NCBI GenBank assembly: GCA_018401955.1
Contig: JAGYJT010000013.1
Coordinates: forward strand, 1-64,000
Source of the DNA: Chitinophagales bacterium
GTDB lineage: Bacteria > Bacteroidota > Bacteroidia > Chitinophagales > CAIOSU01
Length of the DNA: 64,000 nt
Direction of reading: 5' to 3'
Positions 42,522 to 52,735 of the stretch are shown one piece after another; positions within the stretch are counted from its first letter, which is position 1, and every line of letters starts with the position of its first letter. The translations under genes were made by a program, and so were the position numbers. Under the pieces are notes generated by a model. That model saw only the letters and a list, made by a program, of their open reading frames with translations. It was not told the origin of the DNA and did not search any database.

Positions 42522-43208
42522 CTAATTTATTTCATCAGTTAGTAGGTCGGGGCGACGATTTTTTGTTCTTTCCACAGCCTTTTCGTGTCTCCACAGTTCT
42601 ATTTGCTTGGTATTGCCGCTTAACAACACATCTGGAATGGCATGTCCATTATAGTCTGCAGGCCGCGTATATACGGGTGGTGCAAGCAGTCCATCTTGAA
42701 AAGAGTCAAACAATGCCGAGGTTTCGTCGTTTAGCACACCGGGTAGCAACCGCCCAATACTATCAACTAAAATTGCGGCAGCTAATTCTCCGCCCGAGAG
42801 AACATAGTCGCCCACCGAAATTTCTTTGGTAATGTATATTTCCCTTACACGTTCATCTACCCCTTTATAATGCCCACATAGTATAATCAGGTTTCCCTTC
42901 ATTGATAAGCTATTGCAAATCTGTTGGTTTAGGGTAACACCATCCGGGGTCATGTATATTATTTCGTCGTATAGTCGCTCACTCTTTAAATGCTCAATGC
43001 AGCGGGCTATAGGCTCAATGGTCATTACCATACCGGCACCGCCACCAAATTGGTAGTCATCTACCTTTTTGTGCTTATCGGTGCTATAGTCCCTTATATC
43101 ATGCACATGCACTTCAAGCAAGCCCTTTTCTTGGGCACGCTTCATAATGGAGTGCGAGAAAGGGCTTTCCAGCAATCCGGGCAATACGGTAAGTACGTCG
43201 ATGCGCAT
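42522..43208 (-). CDS. trmD: tRNA (guanine37-N1)-methyltransferase
   Basis: A protein of 228 residues from ATG at 43208 ([17 protein letters not shown]); a slightly earlier start is possible but not usual. The trefoil-knot SAM site is [20 protein letters not shown] followed by [36 protein letters not shown] early on is also conserved. The enzyme methylates G37 next to the anticodon and prevents frameshifting. It is followed by rplS on the same strand as in many bacteria. Confidence 0.97.
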   Translation of the reverse strand: MRIDVLTVLPGLLESPFSHSIMKRAQEKGLLEVHVHDIRDYSTDKHKKVDDYQFGGGAGMVMTIEPIARCIEHLKSERLYDEIIYMTPDGVTLNQQICNSLSMKGNLIILCGHYKGVDERVREIYITKEISVGDYVLSGGELAAAILVDSIGRLLPGVLNDETSALFDSFQDGLLAPPVYTRPADYNGHAIPDVLLSGNTKQIELWRHEKAVERTKNRRPDLLTDEIN

Positions 43209-43282
43209 GGGTGATGAGTTCAACATTAAAAACTAAAGATTTGAAATGTAGTGCAGGGCAATTTGAAGTTTTGAATTTCCAC

Positions 43283-44499
43283 TTACTTTTCAAACTCTTT
43301 AAGTGTAGTGGCGATGATGTCAATACATTCGCGCAGCTGCTCTTCGTTCATTACCAATGGTGGTGCAAAGCGTATCTTATCACCATGGGTAGGCTTTGCC
43401 AGTAAGCCATTGTCGCGCAAGCGTAGGCAAATATTCCAGCCTAGCTCCATGTCGTTGGTATCTAGTACTATCGCATTTAACAAACCCTTGCCACGTACTA
43501 TTTTAATAAGTGGGCTATTGAGCGCACGCAATTCTTTACGGAGTATTTTGCCGAGGTATTGCGCATTTTCGGCCAGTTTTTCTTCTTTAATTACTTCCAG
43601 TGCGGCCATGGCAACTTTGGCTGCCAAAGGGTTGCCTCCGAAAGTAGAACCATGCTGCCCAGGCTTTATTACGTTCATTATCTCATCATCGGCCAATACT
43701 GCCGATACGGATAAACGCCACCGCTAATGGCCTTACCTAAAATAACCACATCTTGGGCGTACGCCCTCATGGTCGCAAGCTAACAGCTTACCTGTGCGGG
43801 CAATGCCCGTTTGTACCCATCTGCAATAAACAATACATTGGCTGCTTTACATAGCTCGTAAGCATTGGCTAAGTATCCATCGCTAGGCACATATACACCC
43901 GCTTCGCCTTGTATGGGCTCAACTAAAAAGCCAGCAACATTTGGGTCAGTAGGCTTCTTTAAGTGCAGGTATATCATCATAAGGTATCATCTCGAAGCCA
44001 GGCGTATATGGGCCGAAGTTTTCCGTGCATCTGGGTCGTTGCTAAACGATACTATGGTAGTGGTTCTGCCATGAAAGTTGTGCTCGCATACTATTATCTT
44101 AGCGGCTTTTTAGCAATACCTTTTTCTCGTAAGCCCATTTACGGGTAATCTTTATGGCAGTTTCAACAGCTTCGGCACCGGTATTCATCGGCAATACCTT
44201 GTCGTCAAAGTATAGTGCATATATTGCTCATACTCACCTAACGAGTCGTTGTAGAATGCACGAGAAGTAAGCGTCAGTTTTTGTGCTTGGTTTACCAGTG
44301 CATTTACAATTTTGGGGTGGCAGTGCCCTTGGTTTACTGCCGAGTATGCTGATAAAAATCATAATAACGTTTGCCATCAACATCCCATACAAACACACCT
44401 TCGCCTTTTGACAATACTACTGGCGGGGGTGGTAATTGTGGGCGCCGTATCAGTCTTCAGTTCCATCAATTCTTGTGCGCGTGTTCCGGTAATAGGCAT
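43283..44499 (-). pseudogene. rocD: Ornithine aminotransferase, broken by single-base indels
   Basis: The reading frame is interrupted many times, but joined pieces give one protein of about 405 residues, the normal length. It starts MPITGTRAQELMEL at 44499. Recovered blocks in order are the aminotransferase segments [71 protein letters not shown], the [14 protein letters not shown] block, [10 protein letters not shown] with the PLP Lys, and [20 protein letters not shown]. Breaks include a missing base in the DEVQTG codons near 43825, an extra one near 43763 and a missing one near 43712. The enzyme converts ornithine and 2-oxoglutarate to glutamate semialdehyde. All damage is single-base, so sequence error is likely and the gene may be intact in the organism. 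Confidence 0.8.
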
Positions 44500-44612
44500 A
44501 CATTCAAATTTTAAGTGCGTAAATGTTACACAACCACATTGAGTTGCAATGATGTTTGCAAAGGTAACATTAGTGAGGCTAAAGAAGTGCCAATGTTGCC
44601 TACTTAAATAGG

Positions 44613-46665
44613 TTACTTTTGCTGGCTTAAGGCCCAGTTAAGGTTGTTTTTGCTAATGGATAATCTGGTTTATACTGCAAAGCCTTATTGCATGCAGCTA
44701 CGGCTAAATCCCATTGTTTTTAGTTCGTTATGGGCTGACATATATTATTGTATGCCTCGGCATAGCCTGGTTTATACTCCAAAGATTTATAAGCAGCACT
44801 AATACATTCTTCAAATGCCCCGATGTTGTAGTAAGCAAGGCTAAGGTTAAGGTAACTCGGCACTTGGGTCGGCTTCGGCTAATGCTTTTGCACTGGCAAT
44901 AATTTGATTGTCACTCTTCGAGCTATTTAAATAGGCAAAGGTGCGCTCATCGTTTGGCAATAATTGTAAGGTCTCGTTTGCTAGTTTACGTAATTCTTCG
45001 CTTTCGTTTTGCTCAGGTGCAACTGCATCAGCGAGTAGCGAGCGTTACGGTGGGCCGGGCTCATCTGTATAGTGCGTTTAAACTGGGCCTTAGCCTCGCC
45101 ATACTGTTTTTTGCGTTGTAACCAATTGCCATAATGGTAGTGCACCTCAGGGAACATATCGCCAACTACTAGCGCATATTTGTAATGTTTTTGGGCATTA
45201 TCTGGTTGGCCTAAGCCCGTACACACTATGCCTAGGTTAATGTGCAGGTAAGCATAATCGGGGTTGTACTGCAGGTGCGGTTTGGTAGTTCCTCTAGGGC
45301 CTTGGTGTACTCGCCACGGCCCATCAACACCAAGCCATAGTTCATCCACCCACGACCGTTCTTTGGGCTTTTTATGGTTACATCTTTCCATAGCGTTTCA
45401 TGACTTTGCCATACCTCGCAACGCAGGTAGGTACCATAAGCATAGCCAGTAAAAAGCACCAGGCAGCCAACCAAAGTTGCTTTGGCGGCAGTGGGGAAGG
45501 GGTTCTTTTTGGTGATTGTAGACATTACCCATTGCGCTGCTGGCCAACCTACGGCCAATATTAAACCTACAAAGGGAAAGTACATCCTATGGTCGTTCAT
45601 TACCTCTGATAGCGGGATGACACTGGATGTAGGAATCAATGCCAAGAAAAACCATAATATACCAAATGTTACGGGGCGCATACTGCGGTACGCCGAGGCA
45701 GTAAAGGCAATGGTTACCATAACTATCAAAAACAATAATCCACCATAAACCCTCATGTCGCTCAGGTCGGCAAAAGCTTTAAGGTCGGTATCTGCGGTAA
45801 GTTGTGTAGGCAAAAACAGCATTTTGAAGTAATGCCATATTACATAGGGCTGCGTAATAAGATAATTATAAGTAGAGGTTCCGCCAGGTATCCATTGCGG
45901 CTCCATTTGGCGGGTAAGTAAAAACCCTCCAGCACCAATTGCCCCAGTTGCAAGTATGTGCATCCATCCCGATTGGTTTTTTTTGCCAAAGGCGGTATGT
46001 AGTTGCATTACTGCAATTTCCCACTCAAACAACATGATGTAAACGCCCAATATAGGCACAAACATCACGGCCGTTGGTTTGGCTAATATGCCCAAAAACA
46101 TAGGAATAAGGTACAGAAAGTACTTGCGCCCGATACCACCGTTGATAAAAATGAGCATAGCTGCTACCACACCTACTGTGGAGAAAATATCGCTTCGGGC
46201 AATTATGTAGTTTACCGTTTCGGCATTTACAGTGTGCACGGCATACCAACCGGCAAACAAAATAGAGATTAACAAATTCCACGGGTGCACCCTTACCTTG
46301 TCAAGTATTTTTTTGAACAAGAAAACCATTAAAACTATTTGCAATAGAAACCAGCTAAAGTTGGTAATGTGGTATGGCGTTGTTATCAAACCATTGCCCC
46401 AGAAGGTTTTGCCAGCCCAGTAGTCAATTGCTAGGGTGGTAGTTACTAGGGGCCTGTAGCTTTGGTTGGTGGTTAATGAACTGAAGGTTTGCGCATCGGT
46501 AAAAAATAGTGGGATATTGCCTAAATCTTGAATAAATACATTGTTTTCGATTGTGTGGGAATCATCAAATTGGAAGGAATTGTCAAAATGACGTGAATAT
46601 GCCCCAAGCACCAGGACCAGAATAATCGCGCTGACTAAAATATTAACCCAAACTGGAGGTTTCAT
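44613..46665 (-). pseudogene. Multi-pass membrane protein with C-terminal TPR repeats, frameshifted
   Basis: From ATG at 46665 the frame is open for about 470 residues, then shifts near 45280 and again several times down to a stop at 44613; the repaired length is about 680 residues. The membrane part has roughly ten helices and resembles the DUF1736/TMTC-type plan: a first loop with FQFDDSHTIENNVFIQD (the DD acidic pair is typical of GT-C glycosyltransferases), then SYRPLVTTTLAIDYW and YFPFVGLI. The soluble part has TPR motifs such as NPDYAYLHINLGIVCTGLGQ and GEAKAQFKRTIQMSP, then LPNDERTFAYL and KPGYAEAYNNICSAYNELKQ. A glycosyl transfer role is inferred from the family. The indels resemble those in rocD next door. 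Confidence 0.75.
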
Positions 46666-46752
46666 TCCTATCTGTTTTTGTAATTTTGTACCGAAAGGGA
46701 AATAAGTACAATTAATTGTTGCTACTTACAACCTTACGGGCTTTGATTAACT

Positions 46753-46782
46753 CTTAAAACTGCAACAATTTGCTGTTTTAAG
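46753..46782 (+). promoter_or_regulatory. Hairpin in the leader of the TonB-receptor gene
   Basis: CTTAAAAC pairs perfectly with GTTTTAAG over a 14-base loop, about 80 bases before the start codon; there is no T-run directly after it. TAATTTTG at 46679-46686 could be the -7 box, giving a leader of about 170 bases. Regulatory meaning is uncertain. Confidence 0.35.
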
Positions 46783-46864
46783 GGTTTTACCATTTCCCGA
46801 TTGCCCAAAAATACATAAGATAAAGTTGCTGTTGTAACCAAAGTTAAAATCATTACTCCCTAGA

Positions 46865-49264
46865 ATGCCTCCTTTAATATCTTTCCTTTTTCGTTTGCCG
46901 TTTAGTATTGCGGTGGTGGCAATTACGTTTGCCTTTATCGCAATACCTCAAATGGTAAATGCCCAGGGAAAAAATACCATAAGCGGATATGTGAAAGATG
47001 GAAGTAATGGCGAGAGTCTTTTTTCGGCAACGGTGCAGGTTAAAGAAACCGGATTGGGTACTACTACCAATGAGTATGGTTTTTATTCCATTACGCTACC
47101 CGCTGGTGTCTATCACTTAGTGTTTTCTTATTTGGGCTTTGATAATACCGAAAAAACCGTTGATATAACCAAAGAAAACCAGCGGGTTAATATTGAGCTG
47201 GGCACCTCATCTATAACTACTGATGTGGTTGAGATTACAGGCAAGCGCCGGGATGCCAATGTGCAAAGCTCAGATATGGGCAAGGTAGAAATGACTATGG
47301 AAGAGGTAAAGCAATTACCGGCCTTGCTTGGTGAGGTTGATGTAATGCGCACGCTACAATTAATGCCTGGCGTAATGTCAGCAGGTGAAGGTAACTCTGG
47401 GTTTTATGTGCGTGGTGGCGGTCCCGATCAAAACCTAGTGTTGTTGGATGATGCCGTGGTTTACAATACCGGTCACTTGTTTGGTTTCTTTTCGGTGTTT
47501 AATGCAGATGCGATAAAAAATACCACCTTGATAAAAGGGGGCATGCCGGCGCAGTATGGTGGTCGCCTATCTTCCGTAATCGATTTGGGGATGAAAGAAG
47601 GCAACATGAAAAAGTACCAGATAGATGGCGGCATTGGGTTAATTGCCTCGCGACTTACGGTACAAGGGCCCATTAAAAAAGACAAAGCCTCGTTTATTGT
47701 TTCTGGCAGAAGAACATACATTGACCTTATAACCAAGCCAATATTAAAAAACGTGGAGGATGGCGCCTACGATGGAAATGCCTACTACTTTTACGACGTT
47801 AACTTGAAACTTAACTATAAGTTTAGTGATAAAGATCGTTTGTATGCCAGTGGCTATTTTGGTAGAGATGTGTTTGTGTTTAAAGATAACGAGGGCTCAT
47901 TTAATGCAGAGATACCTTGGGGCAACAGTACTGCAACCCTGCGCTGGAACCACCTGTTTAGCGATAGGTTGTTTATGAACGTTACCACCATTTACAACGA
48001 TTACAACTTTGCTCTTAAATCTAGCTTTCAAGATGTGGAGTTTAGTTTAAGCTCGGGTATAATGGATGCCTCAGCTAAAATGGATTTTGATTTTAGGCCC
48101 AACCAAAAGAACCTTATAAAATTCGGGGCTATTTATACCTACCATATTTTTACGCCTTATACCACTAGCGGGGTGTTTGGTGATGTAGAGATTGAGTCAG
48201 ACGACTTATCGCAGAAACATGCTCATGAAGCGGCAATATACATTCAAGATGAGATAGATATCAGTACCAAGTTCAGAATCAACATTGGTATACGAGGCTC
48301 TTTGTTTAGCCACGTAGGGCCATTGGAACGGAAGATATTTGATGAAAATGGCTCAATAGTAGATACCCTGAGGTATGATAGGAATGAAAATATTGCAACA
48401 TACGTGCGGGCAGAACCTAGATTTAATATGCGTTACCTTATTGATGAGGTATCATCGATTAAAGCGGGCGTAACCGTTAATAATCAATTTATACATCTGG
48501 TAAGTAGCAGTACTACCACTTTACCCACCGACCTTTGGGTGCCAAGTACCCAAAAAGTTAAACCCCAATTGGGTATACAATATAGTGTAGGTTATTTCCG
48601 CAATTTTAAAAATAACATGTTCGAAACCTCTGTTGAGGTGTATTATAAAGACATGTATAACCAGATTGAGTACGGTGAGAGTTTTACACCCGAGTTTAAT
48701 ACCGATATTGAAGATGGATTTGTATTTGGCCGTGGTACATCATACGGAGCCGAATTCTTCTTTAAGAAAACCCAAGGAAAGTTGAATGGCTGGGTAGGTT
48801 ATACCTTAGCATGGACCACCCGTCAGTTTCCTGACATTAATGACGGTGAGCGCTTTGCCGCTAAATTTGATCGCCGCCACGATTTATCTATTGTGGTAAT
48901 GTATGAGCCTAATAAAAAATGGCGCTTGGCAACAACGTTTGTTTATGGCACTGGGCAAGCAACCACTTTACCTATCGGTAGGTACTTTATCGACGGAAAA
49001 ATTGTGAATGAATATGGCGAGCGCAATAGCTATCGCATGGCACCATACCACCGTATGGATATTTCGGCTACCTACATTTTCCCGAAAACTAAATTCTATT
49101 CTGATATTACCATGTCGGTTTATAACGTTTACAATCGTATGAACCCATACTTTATCTACTATGACGTGGATGGCGACATATCTTCTGGAAACTTAGAAGT
49201 GCAAGCCAAGCAGTCTTCATTGTTTCCAGTATTACCTTCACTTACCTGGAATTTTAAGTTTTGA
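46865..49264 (+). CDS. TonB-dependent receptor with carboxypeptidase-regulatory-like N-terminal domain
   Basis: A protein of 799 residues. The signal peptide runs to about residue 34 (MVNAQG). Residues about 37-115 form a carboxypeptidase-D regulatory-like domain (ISGYVKDGSNGESLFSATVQ and GFYSITLPAGVYHLVFSYLG). The plug domain follows with MPGVMSAGEGNSGFYVRGGG and GGMPAQYGGRLSSVIDL, then a beta barrel to the end with a final strand in LPSLTWNFKF. Such receptors import a ligand bound at the cell surface using TonB energy. The next gene, a DUF4249 lipoprotein, overlaps its stop as TGATG, as is common for such pairs. Substrate unknown; no SusD partner is present. Confidence 0.93.
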   Translation: MPPLISFLFRLPFSIAVVAITFAFIAIPQMVNAQGKNTISGYVKDGSNGESLFSATVQVKETGLGTTTNEYGFYSITLPAGVYHLVFSYLGFDNTEKTVDITKENQRVNIELGTSSITTDVVEITGKRRDANVQSSDMGKVEMTMEEVKQLPALLGEVDVMRTLQLMPGVMSAGEGNSGFYVRGGGPDQNLVLLDDAVVYNTGHLFGFFSVFNADAIKNTTLIKGGMPAQYGGRLSSVIDLGMKEGNMKKYQIDGGIGLIASRLTVQGPIKKDKASFIVSGRRTYIDLITKPILKNVEDGAYDGNAYYFYDVNLKLNYKFSDKDRLYASGYFGRDVFVFKDNEGSFNAEIPWGNSTATLRWNHLFSDRLFMNVTTIYNDYNFALKSSFQDVEFSLSSGIMDASAKMDFDFRPNQKNLIKFGAIYTYHIFTPYTTSGVFGDVEIESDDLSQKHAHEAAIYIQDEIDISTKFRINIGIRGSLFSHVGPLERKIFDENGSIVDTLRYDRNENIATYVRAEPRFNMRYLIDEVSSIKAGVTVNNQFIHLVSSSTTTLPTDLWVPSTQKVKPQLGIQYSVGYFRNFKNNMFETSVEVYYKDMYNQIEYGESFTPEFNTDIEDGFVFGRGTSYGAEFFFKKTQGKLNGWVGYTLAWTTRQFPDINDGERFAAKFDRRHDLSIVVMYEPNKKWRLATTFVYGTGQATTLPIGRYFIDGKIVNEYGERNSYRMAPYHRMDISATYIFPKTKFYSDITMSVYNVYNRMNPYFIYYDVDGDISSGNLEVQAKQSSLFPVLPSLTWNFKF

Positions 49265-50226
49265 TGAAACGTAACTTTACATACAGCCTGCTATGCTTTG
49301 CCGCGTTATTCTATGTATCGTGCAACCAGATAATTGATGTAGATCTTCCATCACCCGAAAATTCAATTGTGGTGGAGGGCTCGATTGAAAACGGGGTGCC
49401 CCCAGTTTTGTTACTTACTCGCAATACACCTTTTTTTGGCGGCCTTGATTTGAATGATATTTCCCAATATTTTGTAAATGGGGCATTTGTGCAAGTTTAC
49501 AACGATAACGATACGGTGCAGCTGGTTGAAATTTGTGTGCAAGACTTACCTGCAAACTTACAAGCACAGGCAGCAGCCGCTTTTGGGTTTAACTTTAATG
49601 ACCCCTCGGCAGAAATACCCAACGTTTGTATATATACAGTACCAAACATAATCAGTTATTACCTGGGCGATACCACTGGTGTTTTTGTAGGTGAGCTGCT
49701 TACTACTTATCATTTGCGTATTGAAGTTGAAGGCCAAGTTTTAACGGCTAGTACCTACATACCCGGGCAGCTTGATTTTACGCTTGGTACCCGGCCACAC
49801 GATGATGTTACCAAAGATTCATTGATAACGGTACAGGTTACTTATAACGACCCAGATACTTCAGGTAATTTTCTTAGGTATTTTACCAAAAGAAACGATG
49901 AGCCATTTTATACTGCATTGAGTGGGTCGGTATATGACGATAACCTTATTAATGGACAAACGGTTACCCTCCCGGTTGAGCGCGGACAACCTGAATCAGA
50001 GAATATTGACTTTGAAGTGTATGGCTATTTTTGGAAAGGGGATACCGTGCAAGTAAAATTCAGTGCCATTTCTAAAGCCCATTATGATTTTTGGAGAACC
50101 CTTGAAGGCGATGGTGGAGATAGCCCTTTTAGCTCACCGGTAAGAATAGAGACCAATATCAATGGTGGTTTGGGTGTTTGGGGTGGCTACGGCAGTAGGG
50201 TAGTTACCATAATTATACCTGAATAA
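49264..50226 (+). CDS. DUF4249 family surface lipoprotein
   Basis: A protein of 320 residues. The lipobox ends in FYVSC at about residues 16-20. The mature part starts NQIIDVDLPSPENSIVVEGSI, the DUF4249 opening, and continues with strands such as LLLTRNTPFFGG and HLRIEVEGQVLTASTYIPG. DUF4249 lipoproteins occur next to TonB-dependent receptors in this phylum and are thought to act as their surface partners, analogous in place to SusD. The one-base overlap with the receptor gene supports a joint unit. Confidence 0.88.
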   Translation: MKRNFTYSLLCFAALFYVSCNQIIDVDLPSPENSIVVEGSIENGVPPVLLLTRNTPFFGGLDLNDISQYFVNGAFVQVYNDNDTVQLVEICVQDLPANLQAQAAAAFGFNFNDPSAEIPNVCIYTVPNIISYYLGDTTGVFVGELLTTYHLRIEVEGQVLTASTYIPGQLDFTLGTRPHDDVTKDSLITVQVTYNDPDTSGNFLRYFTKRNDEPFYTALSGSVYDDNLINGQTVTLPVERGQPESENIDFEVYGYFWKGDTVQVKFSAISKAHYDFWRTLEGDGGDSPFSSPVRIETNINGGLGVWGGYGSRVVTIIIPE

Positions 50227-50394
50227 GGAGTTTACAACCTTATCCACGTTATGTTGATGACTATTGGTTTTAATCAGCTTTTTTCCGGCTTGATATTATT
50301 ACTTTAGCAACTTAGTTGAAACCAAACCCAATCTGTTCAATGTTTGAACTTTGAAGCGGTTTAGGTGGTTAAACCATTGATGAAATAAGTTACC

Positions 50395-51366
50395 ATGAGC
50401 GACGCTAGTATAGAGAAAGTAAAATGTTTGATTATCGGTTCGGGCCCTGCGGGCTACACCGCGGCTATTTATGCTGCACGTGCAAACCTTAATCCGGTAA
50501 TATATCAAGGCCTTCAGCCAGGTGGCCAATTAATGATTACTACGGAGGTAGAAAACTTCCCTGGATACCCAAAAGGAGTTGAAGGGCCAGCTATGATGGC
50601 AGACCTAGAAGCACAAGCTGCGAGGATGGGCACTGATGTGCGCTTTGGTATGGTTACTGAGGTTGATTTTAAAAGCGAACCGAAAAGAGTAGTGGTTGAT
50701 GGAAATAAAACCATTGAAGCCGATGCCGTAATTTTATCTACTGGTGCATCTGCTAAATGGTTGGGTATTGAAAGTGAACAACGATTGAATGGCCATGGCG
50801 TATCTGCCTGTGCGGTTTGCGATGGTTTTTTCTACCGTGGGCAAGATGTTGCCATAGTGGGTGCTGGTGATACCGCTTGTGAAGAGGCATTGTACCTTTC
50901 AAAGCTTTGTAAATCGGTGCACATGTTGGTGCGTAGGGACGAAATGCGTGCCTCTAAGATTATGCAAGAGCGGGTATTTAAAACCAAAAACATCACGGTG
51001 TATTGGGATACCGAAACCGATGAGATTTTAGGTGATGCTACAAATGGTGTAACTGGGGTAAGAACCAGAAATCGTTTAACTGGTGAAACAGCGGAAATTG
51101 CTGTTACTGGTTTCTTTGTAGCTATCGGTCATACGCCAAACTCTGAAATTTTCAAAGGGCAGATTGATATGGATGAGCAAGGTTACGTTTTGGTTGAAAC
51201 GGGTTCTACTCGAACCAATGTGGAGGGCGTGTTTGCTTGTGGCGATTTGATGGATAAAATTTATCGCCAAGCAGTTACTGCTGCAGGTACAGGATGTATG
51301 GCCGCACTAGATGCTGAGCGCTATCTTGCCGATAAGGAATTGGAGTTGGAAAGCCAAGAGCAATAA
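50395..51366 (+). CDS. trxB: Thioredoxin-disulfide reductase
   Basis: A protein of 323 residues. FAD-binding GSGPAGYTAAIYAARANL at residues about 15-32, PGGQLMITTEVENFPG, the redox-active pair in ACAVCDGFF at about residues 138-146, the NADPH site VGAGDTACEEALYL, and the C-terminal GVFACGDLMDKIYRQAVTAAG are all present. It reduces thioredoxin with NADPH in the cytoplasm. The gene has 168 bases of upstream sequence without clear elements. It precedes bshB1, so two thiol-homeostasis genes lie side by side. Confidence 0.97.
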   Translation: MSDASIEKVKCLIIGSGPAGYTAAIYAARANLNPVIYQGLQPGGQLMITTEVENFPGYPKGVEGPAMMADLEAQAARMGTDVRFGMVTEVDFKSEPKRVVVDGNKTIEADAVILSTGASAKWLGIESEQRLNGHGVSACAVCDGFFYRGQDVAIVGAGDTACEEALYLSKLCKSVHMLVRRDEMRASKIMQERVFKTKNITVYWDTETDEILGDATNGVTGVRTRNRLTGETAEIAVTGFFVAIGHTPNSEIFKGQIDMDEQGYVLVETGSTRTNVEGVFACGDLMDKIYRQAVTAAGTGCMAALDAERYLADKELELESQEQ

Positions 51367-51424
51367 TGTTCGTGCTTGCTACTTTTCACTAATGGCAAAA
51401 GTATGCATTTCAAAATAATAGCAA

Positions 51425-52144
51425 ATGAAGTTAAATCTTTTGGCCGTTGGGGTGCACCCAGATGATGTTGAGTTGGGTTGTGGTGGCACCATACTTTCGC
51501 ACCTTCAAATGGGCCATAAGGTGGGCATAATTGACCTTACCCAGGGTGAACTAGGAAGCAGGGGCAGTGGCCCATTGCGCCTGCAGGAAGCCGAAGAGGC
51601 AGGTGAAATATTGGGTGTGCAGGCCCGCGAAAACCTGGGCTTGGCTGATGGTTTCTTTGAGAATAATAAAGAGAGCCAGCTTAAAGTAATACAAGCTATT
51701 CGCAAATATCAGCCCGACATTATTTTGTGCAATGCGCCTAGTGATAGGCATCCTGACCATGGGCGCGCTGCTAAGTTGGTGGCAGATGCTGCTTTTTTAT
51801 CAGGTTTGTTGCGAATCGAGACCTTTGACGAAAACGGGAATACACAAGCCCATTGGCGCCCCCAAGTAGTATACCACTATATACAGGCTATATTTATTAA
51901 GCCCGATTTGGTGGTGGATATTAGTGAGTTTATGGATAAAAAAATGGACTCGGTGCTGGCCTATCGCTCACAATTTTATAACCCCAGCTCAAGCGAGCCC
52001 GATACTTTTATATCGTCTCCAGAGTTCTTAGAAATGGTTAAAGCCCGTTCCATTGAGTTTGGAACTATTATAGGGGCAAGGTATGGCGAGGGTTTTATTG
52101 CCAATAGGTATGTGGGGGTAAAAAATCTGTTTGATTTAATGTAA
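51425..52144 (+). CDS. bshB1: Bacillithiol biosynthesis deacetylase BshB1
   Basis: A protein of 239 residues of the LmbE/PIG-L deacetylase family. The zinc site is VGVHPDDVELGCGGTI (HPDD) plus a later His in SDRHPDHGRAA. DLTQGELGSRGSGPLRLQE and LADGFFENN are features that set BshB1 apart from other LmbE proteins, and SQFYNPSSSEPDTFISSPEF is the usual C-terminal block. It removes acetyl from GlcNAc-malate to give GlcN-malate, the second step of bacillithiol synthesis. This indicates that bacillithiol is the low-molecular-weight thiol here. Confidence 0.94.
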   Translation: MKLNLLAVGVHPDDVELGCGGTILSHLQMGHKVGIIDLTQGELGSRGSGPLRLQEAEEAGEILGVQARENLGLADGFFENNKESQLKVIQAIRKYQPDIILCNAPSDRHPDHGRAAKLVADAAFLSGLLRIETFDENGNTQAHWRPQVVYHYIQAIFIKPDLVVDISEFMDKKMDSVLAYRSQFYNPSSSEPDTFISSPEFLEMVKARSIEFGTIIGARYGEGFIANRYVGVKNLFDLM

Positions 52145-52147
52145 CTG

Positions 52148-52735
52148 TTAGTGAAGTTTCTCGCCGCGCTCTAGCATTTCTACAAATTCTCTAATTTTTC
52201 GTTCGCGGGTTTTGGCTTTCTTTACGCTATTTATGCGGTAATATAAGGCATACCTATTGGTTTTGTTAAGCGTTTCGTAAAAGGCTTTAGCTTTTTCGTT
52301 TTTAGCCAATGCCTTTAAAAAGTTCTCGGGCATTTCAGCAGTGCTCGATGAGGCATAGGCCTTGGCCCACCTTCCATCTGCTTTTGCATCGTCTACGGTT
52401 TTTTGCCCAGCTGGGCGCATCATGCCCTCTTTGGTAAGGCGCTCTATATGGTTCACGTTTACCTTGCTCCAAACACTTTTCGGGCCACGCATAGTAAACT
52501 TTTGCAACCACGATTCAGCATCGTACTTATTCTTTTGCCCATCAATCCAACCAAAGCACAGACCTACTTCCACTGCCTCTTGGTAGGTAATGGTAGGTAC
52601 ATCAGAGCCCTTTTTAAAGATGCGCAGCCAAATACCAGGATGGTCTTTATGGTTTATTTCCAGCCACGCTTCAAATGCTGCTCTCGTTTCAAAAGCTATA
52701 ATGGGTTGCTCGGGTTTAGGGGCTTTGGTCTCCAT
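52148..52735 (-). CDS. YdeI/OmpD-associated family protein
   Basis: A protein of 195 residues without signal peptide. The family start IIAFETRAAFEAWLEINHKD, the middle TYQEAVEVGLCFGWIDGQKNKYD, FTMRGPKSVWSKVNVNHIERL and the end ALYYRINSVKKAKTRERKI are conserved in YdeI-type proteins (sometimes called bacteriocin-protection proteins). Biochemical function is not established. Its ATG overlaps the stop of the upstream sugar dehydrogenase gene by one base (TAATG on the minus strand), so the two are probably translated together, although no functional link is evident. Confidence 0.87.
   Translation of the reverse strand: METKAPKPEQPIIAFETRAAFEAWLEINHKDHPGIWLRIFKKGSDVPTITYQEAVEVGLCFGWIDGQKNKYDAESWLQKFTMRGPKSVWSKVNVNHIERLTKEGMMRPAGQKTVDDAKADGRWAKAYASSSTAEMPENFLKALAKNEKAKAFYETLNKTNRYALYYRINSVKKAKTRERKIREFVEMLERGEKLH

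Noticed and set aside
43780-43980. Short frames in the 43.3-45.4 kb region read as separate small genes
   Set aside because: They are fragments of the ornithine aminotransferase and TPR protein genes broken by indels; joining frames restores the full families.
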